From the NCBI GenBank assembly GCA_022561975.1, contig JADFQD010000004.1, forward strand, positions 1 through 58,451: a DNA stretch of 58,451 bases. The letters are read 5' to 3'. The position numbers were made by a program, and so were the translations under genes. Source of the DNA: Acidobacteriota bacterium. GTDB taxonomy: Bacteria; Acidobacteriota; Thermoanaerobaculia; Multivoradales; JAHEKO01. Every line of letters starts with the position of its first letter. Position 1 is the first letter of the stretch. Under the pieces are notes generated by a model. The model did no database searches and was not told where the DNA came from. It saw only the letters and a program-made list of their open reading frames with translations. Below, one piece after another: positions 8,776 to 16,686 of this stretch.

Positions 8776-9815
8776 TCGATGTCCTCTAGGTCGGAGGGGC
8801 GGCCGGGGGCTCTGTCGGAGACTCTGATGGATCGAAGAGGAGACGCGATGAGGTGCAAGACGAGGGCGAGCGCGGCCAGCGCCAGTGGCCATTGAAAGCG
8901 CTCGGCGCGAATGTCGAGAGTCTGGTTCTCGAAGGTGCGCCGTTCCATTGCCGAAATCGCTCGAATGATCTCGGCCGGATCGACGCCGGGGCTCGAGACC
9001 GGCAGGTAAATGCCACCGGTGTCGGCGGCAAGCCGCTCGAGGACTGCCTCGTTGACCTTGGAGACCACGACGCGACCGTCCTGGTCTCGCTTGAAACGCT
9101 GCTTTTCCTCGAGCAGAGGGATCGGGCTCCCTCGAGTGGTGCCGACCCCGAGGGTGTGCACGACGACGCCTGCGTCCGCGAGTGAGCGAAGTGACTGCTC
9201 CCAGCCGCTGCCGTGGTCCTCACCGTCTGAAATCAGGATCAGCGCTCGATGCTTCTCGCCATCCGGAGGGTAAAGTTTGAGTGCCTCCTCGAGCGCCGAG
9301 CCAAGATGAGTGCCGGGTCGAGGCAAGCTGCCCGGGCCGATTGTGTCGAGCAGCAGGTCGAGTATGGCGATGTCTACCGTAAGCGGCGCCAGAACCAGGC
9401 CTTCACCTTCCGCCTGTACCAAAGCCACCCGGTGGCCTGGAAGTGCGGCGGCCAGGCGCCGCACCAGGGTCTTGGCTATGTCCAGCCGAGATGGGGCAAC
9501 GTCTCGAGCCGCCATCGACAGTGAGGAGTCGAGAACGAAAACAACGTCGACTCCCTGGCGTTCGACGGTCTGTTCGCTGGTACCCCAGCGCGGTCGCGCC
9601 AGGGCCAGAGCGATGCCGAGGACCGCTATCGACAGGCACAGCAGTGAAGTCCACAGGTGCTTTCTACGGAAACCGACGCCCAGGCTTTCCCATACGCCGG
9701 CTTTCGCCCAGGCGTTCAGATTGCGCAGATAGTCCTGCCAGAAGAGCGCCGCCAGCAGAAGCGTGATCGGCGCCGCCAGAGCCAGCCACAGTGCCTTGGG
9801 CGCGGCGAAGATCAT
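8772..9815 (-). CDS. batB: VWA-domain membrane protein, BatB-like
   Basis: VDVVFVLDSSLSMAARDVAPSRL MIDAS (DxSxS), N-terminal TM segments; start at MIFAAPKALW. Confidence 0.85.
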   Translation of the reverse strand: MIFAAPKALWLALAAPITLLLAALFWQDYLRNLNAWAKAGVWESLGVGFRRKHLWTSLLCLSIAVLGIALALARPRWGTSEQTVERQGVDVVFVLDSSLSMAARDVAPSRLDIAKTLVRRLAAALPGHRVALVQAEGEGLVLAPLTVDIAILDLLLDTIGPGSLPRPGTHLGSALEEALKLYPPDGEKHRALILISDGEDHGSGWEQSLRSLADAGVVVHTLGVGTTRGSPIPLLEEKQRFKRDQDGRVVVSKVNEAVLERLAADTGGIYLPVSSPGVDPAEIIRAISAMERRTFENQTLDIRAERFQWPLALAALALVLHLIASPLRSIRVSDRAPGRPSDLEDIE

Positions 9816-10807
9816 GGTTCGAGAGTACCCCTGGTAAGCCGAATGACGAGTGGCAGGCACAGTAGCGCCAAGGCGGATTGAGCCCATGGTTCGAAGACTT
9901 CATCGTAACGGGTGTATTTCTTGATTTGCAGTGGGGTGGTTTCGAGCCGATCGATTTCAGCGAAAACGTCGCGCAGGCCCTGGGGGTTCGTGGCTTTGAA
10001 GAATCGCCCCGAAGTCTTTTCGGCGATTCTCCGAAGCAGTTGCTCGTCTACTTCGACGTTCATGAGCGCTCGGCGAATCTCCTCGCGTCCGGTGACTGGA
10101 TTGCGAAACGGCATCGGCACCGGTACCCGGCCATCGGTCCCGACGCCGATCGTGTAGACCCGAAGCCCAAGGCCTTTGCAGATGGCCGCCGCCGACATCG
10201 GATCGACCGCACCGGCATTGTTGACCCCGTCGGTAACCAGCACGATGATCCGCGACTCGGCTTCGCTGTCCTTCAAGCGCGAGGCGGCGTTGGCCAACGC
10301 GACCCCGATGGCGGTGCCGTCCGGCAGCGAGTTGAGTTCCACCGAGTCGATCAAGAAGCGGAGCATTTCGCGATCGCCGGTCAGCGGCGCGCGAGTCAAT
10401 GCTGTGCCGGAGAAGACGACCAGCCCCATTCGATCGGCCGGCCGGCCCTGAATGAAGTCGTTGATAACCGACTTGGCGACCGCAAGGCGGTTCTCGGGTC
10501 GGAAGTCTTCGGCGCCCATGCTGCCGGAGATGTCGAGTACGATTTCGATGTCGATGCCCTCGGTAAGGCTCTCTTCCCAGGCATAGCCGAGTTGTGGCCG
10601 GGCGAGTGCGATGAAGACGAGTCCCAGTGCCACCAGGCGCAGATAGAACGGTAGGTGCAATCTCCAGGCGCCCGTTGGCGGTACCGGTAGCCGGCTCACG
10701 GCGAGGGCTCCGATCCCGGAGCCGCGGTGTCGCCACAGGGCCAGGGCCGGCAGCAGCAGCAAGCCGGTCAGCCAGGCGGGGTGGGCCAGATGCGGAAAGA
10801 CGGTCAA
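9812..10807 (-). CDS. batA: VWA-domain membrane protein, BatA-like; likely TTG start overlapping upstream stop
   Basis: IDIEIVLDISGSMGAEDFRPENRL, IIVLVTDGVNNAG; N- and C-terminal TM segments. Confidence 0.85.
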   Translation of the reverse strand: MTVFPHLAHPAWLTGLLLLPALALWRHRGSGIGALAVSRLPVPPTGAWRLHLPFYLRLVALGLVFIALARPQLGYAWEESLTEGIDIEIVLDISGSMGAEDFRPENRLAVAKSVINDFIQGRPADRMGLVVFSGTALTRAPLTGDREMLRFLIDSVELNSLPDGTAIGVALANAASRLKDSEAESRIIVLVTDGVNNAGAVDPMSAAAICKGLGLRVYTIGVGTDGRVPVPMPFRNPVTGREEIRRALMNVEVDEQLLRRIAEKTSGRFFKATNPQGLRDVFAEIDRLETTPLQIKKYTRYDEVFEPWAQSALALLCLPLVIRLTRGTLEP

Positions 10808-11796
10808 GCCGCCTCCTCTCCTTCCTTGCCTGGCTTCGAAACTTCTTCTGGTCGAAGGAAGTTGCGGACCTCGGTTGCGGTGACGCGCGTTTGCTCGAGA
10901 CATTCCAGGACCCGGCCCGGCGCGGGTATTCTCTTGGCGAACTTGACGGCATCTGCTTCGACCAGCAGCCGAACGACATCGCCACAGACACTCGACGGAA
11001 GTCCCGAGCGCAGCAGCCGGCGCCGTAACTCGGTGGTCGTACTCTCCGCTGCCGGGAAGGCGAGCGAGCGTCCCAGGTATCTGCGCAATTCGAGGCTCAA
11101 TCCGGTAAACACCGTCTCGGCGTCCCTAGCCGTCGCCAGTTGGTCGAGGGCCGACTTCAAGGCATCCCATGGATCGATAGGTTTTCCGGCATAGGCGGCG
11201 TCGGCGGCATCGGCTCGGCGGCGCATCAGAAGGAGTGCCGATAGACCGACTGCCAGAGCGGCCAGCAGACCCGCCGTCCACCAGAAGCGGCTTCCGACTG
11301 GCAGCGATCTTGGCGGCGCCGGTGGCTTGGGCTCGAGCGGTTGGTCGCCAACCGGCAGGACCGAACCGACCTCGAAGGTCGCCGGCTCGGTGAGATACTC
11401 GATCGCAGTCTCGCCACCGCCCAGGGTTACGGCCTCTGGAGGCAAGGTGACGCTACCGGGACGAAACGACGTCAGCAGGAGGGTTTGTGAGTAGCGGGCG
11501 CGAAGGCCCGAGACGGCGTCGCTATCTCCATCGCCGGCGCTTCGGGTCACCTTGCCGATATCTCGTATCTCGGCGCTCCCCCAGTGACTCTGCCAGTTCG
11601 GGAATGTCGGGAATTGGGGCTCGCCGGCGCCGGCGTCGAGTTCGATCGTGAGCACGGCCTCGACCAGATCGCCGACTTTAATTTCTCGCGGAGACAGGGT
11701 GAGGGTCAGCGTCGGGAGCTCGCCGGCTGCGCTGGCCGCGAACCCTCCGAGGATCATTGCCACTCCGGCGGCAGACAGGGTCAAGACTCGGCTCAT
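10804..11796 (-). CDS. BatD/DUF4381-like membrane protein within the Bat operon
   Basis: Signal peptide, beta-rich domain (PTLTLTLSPREIKVGDLVEAVLTIELDAG), TM, cytosolic tail; operon position. Confidence 0.6.
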   Translation of the reverse strand: MSRVLTLSAAGVAMILGGFAASAAGELPTLTLTLSPREIKVGDLVEAVLTIELDAGAGEPQFPTFPNWQSHWGSAEIRDIGKVTRSAGDGDSDAVSGLRARYSQTLLLTSFRPGSVTLPPEAVTLGGGETAIEYLTEPATFEVGSVLPVGDQPLEPKPPAPPRSLPVGSRFWWTAGLLAALAVGLSALLLMRRRADAADAAYAGKPIDPWDALKSALDQLATARDAETVFTGLSLELRRYLGRSLAFPAAESTTTELRRRLLRSGLPSSVCGDVVRLLVEADAVKFAKRIPAPGRVLECLEQTRVTATEVRNFLRPEEVSKPGKEGEEAA

Positions 11797-12731
11797 CTCG
11801 ACAGCCGCTTGCGACGTTTCTCGAAGAACGACACCAGCTCGGGCAGATAGGGTCGGTCCGTGGAGATATGGATCAGGTCCGCGCCGACTTGCCGGGTGAG
11901 TTCGTGCAGCTGTTTGCGCTCGACGCCGCGGCGGCGGAGGAACTCGGCTTCGAGCTTGCGGCCATTGATCAATCCGATGCGTCCGGTTTCGGCGTCGCGC
12001 AAGGGCACGGTTGCCACCGGCGGCAGTGTCAGGTCGCGCGGATCGGTGATTTCGATCACCACCAGATCGTGGCGACTGCCGGCCCGTTTGATCGCGTTGG
12101 CGAAGGGTGTTTCTTGAAAGTCGGAAATCAAAAACAGCACCGAACGTTGCTTGAGGTTGCGCAGTGTCTGCGTAACCGCTCGATCGAGATCGGTGAGACC
12201 ACCGCCGGTTCGGGCCAGGATCTCGCGCACCATACGCAGCACGTGGCTCTTCCGCCGGCGGGGCTGGAGAAATAACTCGAGTCGATCCGACACCAGGGCG
12301 GCGCCGACCCGGTCGCGATTGCGCAGCGCGGCGAAACTCAGAAGCGCGCCGATCTCGGCTGCCAGCTCACGCTTGAGCGTCGAGCGCGAGCCGAAGTTCA
12401 AGCTGCCTGAGACATCGACGATGATGAAGACGGTCAGGTCTCGCTCCTCGACGAATTGCTTGACGAACGGAGCACCCATTCGTGCCGTGACGTTCCAATC
12501 GATCGAGCGGATGTCGTCGCCCGGCTGGTAGGGTCTGACCTCGGAGAACTCGACGCCCCGGCCCTTGAATACCGAGTGATAGCCACCCGCTATTCCCTCG
12601 TCGACGAGTTTCTTGGTCGAGATCTCGATGCGCCGCACCTTGCGCATCAACTCCGCTGGCACCGCCGGTCGCGACGGCGCCGGAGCCGTCTGAGAACGGC
12701 CCGCCTTCTTCTTGCGCGCGAATCCGAGCAC
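11793..12731 (-). CDS. DUF58 domain protein
   Basis: GGYHSVFKGRGVEFSEVRPYQPGDDIRSIDWNVTARMGAPFVKQFVEERDLTVFIIVDVSGS. Confidence 0.9.
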   Translation of the reverse strand: MLGFARKKKAGRSQTAPAPSRPAVPAELMRKVRRIEISTKKLVDEGIAGGYHSVFKGRGVEFSEVRPYQPGDDIRSIDWNVTARMGAPFVKQFVEERDLTVFIIVDVSGSLNFGSRSTLKRELAAEIGALLSFAALRNRDRVGAALVSDRLELFLQPRRRKSHVLRMVREILARTGGGLTDLDRAVTQTLRNLKQRSVLFLISDFQETPFANAIKRAGSRHDLVVIEITDPRDLTLPPVATVPLRDAETGRIGLINGRKLEAEFLRRRGVERKQLHELTRQVGADLIHISTDRPYLPELVSFFEKRRKRLSR

Positions 12732-12754
12732 GGTTTTCTCTACGACTCGCTCTT

Positions 12755-13744
12755 CTATGGAACCTCGATGCGATCCAGCAGTCGTTGTGCCAGATCGTCG
12801 CTGGTGATCTCTTCGGCTTCGGCTTCGTAGGTGGCTACGATGCGGTGGCGCAGCACGTCGACCGCGATCTCCTTGACGTCCTCCGGGATCACGAAACCGC
12901 GACCCCGTAACAGGGCCAACGCCTTGGCAGCGCGGGCCAGGAAAAGAGTCGCACGCGGCGACGCACCGAAAGAGATCAGGCTCTTCAGGTCAGGCAGGCC
13001 GGCGCTTTCCGGATCACGGGTCGCGCGCACGAGATCAAGAATGTAGTTCTTGATTTTGTGGTCGAGGTAGATCGCGTCGCAGGTAGCTCTCAGCGCGGCC
13101 AGTCGAGGGCCGTCGAGGATGGGTTTGATGTCTCCGGGCGTCTCCACCAGCATGCGGTTCAGGATGTCCATCTCTTCGTTGCGATTCGGATAGTCGAGAC
13201 GCAGCTTCATCATGAATCGGTCGACTTGTGCCTCGGCGAGGGGGTAGGTGCCTTCCTGCTCGATCGGGTTCTGGGTGGCGAGCACCATGAACGGCTCCTC
13301 GAGCGGGTAGGTGGTCTCGCCCAGGGTTACCTGACGCTCCTCCATGCTCTCGAGAAGGGCGGACTGGACCTTGGCGGGAGCGCGATTGATTTCGTCGGCG
13401 AGTAGGAGATTGGTGAAAAGCGGTCCTTTGCGCGGCAGAAACTCGCCGTGGCGCTGGTCGTAGATGAGTGTGCCAAGAAGATCGGCGGGTAGCAGATCCG
13501 GCGTGAACTGGATCCGGCGAAACTCGATGTCGAGGGTTTGGGCCAGAGTCTTCACGGCCAGTGTCTTGGCGAGACCTGGCACGCCCTCGATCAGAATGTG
13601 CCCGCGGGCCAGAAGTCCGACCAGAAGGCGGTCGAGCAGATAGTCCTGCCCGACAATGACCTTGCGGAGTTCTGTCTCGACCTCCCTGAGCGTGAGTGTC
13701 TCCCTCTCGACTTGTTCGCTCAGACTGGAAAGATCAGGTTGCAT
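12755..13744 (-). CDS. moxR: MoxR-family AAA+ ATPase
   Basis: VIVGQDYLLDRLLVGLLARGHILIEGVPGLAKT, LLADEINRAPAKVQSALLESMEERQVT; start taken at MQPDLSSL, not the ORF start inside the palindrome. Confidence 0.92.
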   Translation of the reverse strand: MQPDLSSLSEQVERETLTLREVETELRKVIVGQDYLLDRLLVGLLARGHILIEGVPGLAKTLAVKTLAQTLDIEFRRIQFTPDLLPADLLGTLIYDQRHGEFLPRKGPLFTNLLLADEINRAPAKVQSALLESMEERQVTLGETTYPLEEPFMVLATQNPIEQEGTYPLAEAQVDRFMMKLRLDYPNRNEEMDILNRMLVETPGDIKPILDGPRLAALRATCDAIYLDHKIKNYILDLVRATRDPESAGLPDLKSLISFGASPRATLFLARAAKALALLRGRGFVIPEDVKEIAVDVLRHRIVATYEAEAEEITSDDLAQRLLDRIEVP

Positions 13745-13896
13745 CGCCTTTTTCTCCTTGAGAGTGACTGAAAGTGCAAGCGAAGTGCCAGAAAACGAGG
13801 CGAGAAAGGCCGGGGAGTCGGGTGGGCGGCGGTCGCCAGCGGCCTGGGCGCGCGCCGAAGTGGCGCTATTCTGACATTTTCTTCCCGATCTCGAGT

Positions 13897-13960
13897 TAGC
13901 AGCCCGTGGTAGAAGTCCTGTGGGTCGCGCGACCCGCAGGACTTCTACCACGGGCTGCTA
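13897..13960. repeat. 64-bp near-perfect palindrome (32-nt arms, 31/32), REP-like
   Basis: tagcagcccgtggtagaagtcctgtgggtcgc|gcgacccgcaggacttctaccacgggctgcta between divergent moxR and rsmA. Confidence 0.85.
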
Positions 13961-13974
13961 GGGTTCGAGGAGTG

Positions 13975-14787
13975 ATGTCCGATCCTCGTCTCAAGAAGCG
14001 CTTCGGTCAGCACCACCTGACTCGACCGGAACTGTGCCGGCCCCTGCTGCGCTTTCTTCGGCCCGACGGACGGCCGGTGGTCGAGGTCGGTCCGGGGGGC
14101 GGGATCTTGACCAAACTTCTGTTGCAAGAGGGCGGCAAGGTCCTGGCTCTCGAGCTCGACCCGGAATGGGCGTTCGCGCTGGGCGATTGCGTGGAAGAAG
14201 GCGGCCTGGCTCTCGCGGTCGCGGACGCAATGCAGGTCTGTTGGAGGAGGGTGCCGACCGGCGCGCTGGTCGCCGGGAATCTGCCCTACGAAATTGCCAG
14301 CGCTCTGATCCGCAGATTGCTTCCATTGCATGGACGGATTGCGCGTTTGGGATTTCTGGTTCAGCGAGAGGTCGCCGAGCGCTTCGTTGCGAGACCCGGC
14401 AGCAAGTCCTATGGGTTGCTTTCCGTGCTCGCCGCGGCTTGGAGCGATGTCGAACTCCTCGGCACCGTGGCGCGTGGCAGCTTCCGACCGCTGCCCAAAG
14501 TGCAGGGCGCCTTTATCGGTTTCCGGCTGAAGCCTCCGCCGATTCCAGAAGCCGAGATGCCGGCTTTCGTCGAGACTGTCGAGCTGGCTTTCTCGCAAAG
14601 GCGCAAGACGTTACGTAACGCTCTGGCTTCCAGGTGGGGGAGAGAAAGAGCCGAGGAGGTTCTCGCGGCCGTAGGCGTGGACAAGCTCACGCGCGCCGAA
14701 CAGATACCGCTCGAGACGTTGCTTCGGATCGAAGGCGCCCGAAGGTCGGCCGAAAGATCGGCCCGAAAATGGGATGACGGCGAGTGA
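13975..14787 (+). CDS. rsmA: 16S rRNA (adenine1518-N6/adenine1519-N6)-dimethyltransferase
   Basis: LKKRFGQHHL, VVEVGPGGGILTKLLL, VAGNLPYEIASALIRRLL, FSQRRKTLRNAL. Confidence 0.92.
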   Translation: MSDPRLKKRFGQHHLTRPELCRPLLRFLRPDGRPVVEVGPGGGILTKLLLQEGGKVLALELDPEWAFALGDCVEEGGLALAVADAMQVCWRRVPTGALVAGNLPYEIASALIRRLLPLHGRIARLGFLVQREVAERFVARPGSKSYGLLSVLAAAWSDVELLGTVARGSFRPLPKVQGAFIGFRLKPPPIPEAEMPAFVETVELAFSQRRKTLRNALASRWGRERAEEVLAAVGVDKLTRAEQIPLETLLRIEGARRSAERSARKWDDGE

Positions 14788-16634
14788 AACGACCGCTAGC
14801 GCTACTGGCCGTGTGTTTCCTCGCCGTCAGCTGCGAATCCCCCAAAGAGGAGGCGACCGTGGTTCGGCTGCTCGACCTGGCGACATCGGCTCAGTCGAAA
14901 TGGCCGCCAAAACGGCAACGGTTCCTGCCGGAACAGCTCAGAAGTCTGCGAGGTTACCGAGGGCTTCGCAAGAAGAAGCTGGCCCGCGTCGCCATGTTTC
15001 CGAAGAGTGGCGGCGATAGCCGGAGAGCCCTGTTGGCTCCAACCGGCACCAGCCACAGGTTCCGGCTGCGGCTGCCGGCGGACGCGATAATGCGTGTGGG
15101 TCTGGGCTACTTGCCCTCGGCGGAGGCCGAGGGGGTCCGAGTACGCTTTGTCGTGCGCATCGCGGGCCTTGGCGCGGAAGCGGTGGAGGAGGTGGACGAT
15201 CTCGTGGTTACGACCCGGGTCGATGGCGGTTGGAGAGATGTCGAGTTCGACCTGTCGAATTGGTCGGGCCAGGAAGTCGAACTCAGCTTGGTGACGATCG
15301 GAGCCGAATCCGACCCGCTGGTCTGGGCCGCGTGGTCCGCGCCCGAGATCGTAAGCCGTGAGGGCTCGCAGGCCGGCCCCGACGTGATCCTGATCATCCT
15401 CGATACGCTCCGAGCCGATCGGCTGGGCTGTTATGGCTATCCCCTCAATACCAGCCCCAACCTGGACAAGCTGGCGTCGAGCGGCATCCGGTTCGCGCGT
15501 GCCATTAGCCAGGCGCCGTGGACCTATCCGTCCCATCGCGCGCTCTTCAGCGGCCTCTATCCTACGGCGCGCTCGCTCAAGGGTTCTCCCAAGCTGGCGC
15601 AGGTGCTTCTCGAGGCAGGCTTCCGCACGGAAGCTCTCACCGGCGGGGGACAGATGGACTTCCGGATGGGTTTCTCACAGGGTTTCGAGGGCTACCGCGT
15701 GTTCGATTGGATTCGCAACCTGACCTGGCTCGAGGAATGGCTCGGGCGCTCGAGCGGGCGGAGGCGTTTTCTCTTTCTGCACACCTATGAAATTCACGAC
15801 CCCTACATCCACACCGAGTTCACCGAAGGCCGAGAGGGCGGACGGATTCAGGGCCGTTTCGGCAAGCGCAAGTGGTGGGGTCTGCGTCCACCTCCTACGC
15901 GGGAGGAGAAGGACTACATCGGGAGTCTCTATGACGGCGGCATCGCCTATACCGATGCACAGCTCGGAGCTGTTTTCGGTCTTCTCGACAAGTCCGGCGC
16001 GCTCGAACGCTCGATCGTCATCGTGACCAGCGACCATGGCGAGCAGTTCTGGGAGCATGGTTCCTGGCGTCACGGCATGAATCTTTACGATCATCAGCTC
16101 TTGGTGCCGTTGATCATTCACCTACCGGATAGCCTCAAGAAATCTCTGGCGAGCATCAAAGACTTGAGCGGTAGGGTCTTCGATCGGCAGGTCCGTCTGG
16201 TCGACCTTTTTCCGACAATCCTCGATCTCTTGGGGATACCCGTGGAGCACAGGATCAACGGCAGGTCGCTGAAGCCGCTTCTTCAAGGAGATGAACTCGC
16301 ACCAATAGACGCGTTCGCCGAGAGGCTCAATGTCGAGCATCGCGAGAGCAAGGCGCTGCGTACCGAGCGCTTCAAGTTGATCTACTCGTTTCCCAAGGCC
16401 AAGGGCCGGAAACAGGGCTTGCAGGAAAACTGGGAGCTCTTCGATCTCGTCCGGGATCCAGGCGAGCAAATCAACCTGGCCGATCGCCATCCCGAGAAGG
16501 TCGCCGAACTGGACGCGAGGTTGCGGACCCTGCTGGATCAGCTTGCCGATCCGCGGGATCTCGACGAAGGCGACCAGGAGTTGGACCCGGATCTCGAAGA
16601 GAGACTCCTGGCGTTGGGATACCTGGGCGACTAG
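14784..16634 (+). CDS. Sulfatase-like (alkaline phosphatase superfamily) lipoprotein
   Basis: Lipobox LAVSC; DVILIILDTLRADRLGCYGYPLNTSPNLDKLA; IVTSDHGEQFWEHG; ends ALGYLGD. Confidence 0.85.
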   Translation: MKRPLALLAVCFLAVSCESPKEEATVVRLLDLATSAQSKWPPKRQRFLPEQLRSLRGYRGLRKKKLARVAMFPKSGGDSRRALLAPTGTSHRFRLRLPADAIMRVGLGYLPSAEAEGVRVRFVVRIAGLGAEAVEEVDDLVVTTRVDGGWRDVEFDLSNWSGQEVELSLVTIGAESDPLVWAAWSAPEIVSREGSQAGPDVILIILDTLRADRLGCYGYPLNTSPNLDKLASSGIRFARAISQAPWTYPSHRALFSGLYPTARSLKGSPKLAQVLLEAGFRTEALTGGGQMDFRMGFSQGFEGYRVFDWIRNLTWLEEWLGRSSGRRRFLFLHTYEIHDPYIHTEFTEGREGGRIQGRFGKRKWWGLRPPPTREEKDYIGSLYDGGIAYTDAQLGAVFGLLDKSGALERSIVIVTSDHGEQFWEHGSWRHGMNLYDHQLLVPLIIHLPDSLKKSLASIKDLSGRVFDRQVRLVDLFPTILDLLGIPVEHRINGRSLKPLLQGDELAPIDAFAERLNVEHRESKALRTERFKLIYSFPKAKGRKQGLQENWELFDLVRDPGEQINLADRHPEKVAELDARLRTLLDQLADPRDLDEGDQELDPDLEERLLALGYLGD

Positions 16635-16686
16635 TTCGATGTAAACACCCTCCATAGTTGAGGAATTCAGCATCGACTCTGCTAGA

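Noticed and set aside
13745-13974. Extended N-termini of moxR and rsmA ORFs
   Set aside because: Generated by translation through the palindrome; conserved starts are at 13744 (moxR) and 13975 (rsmA).
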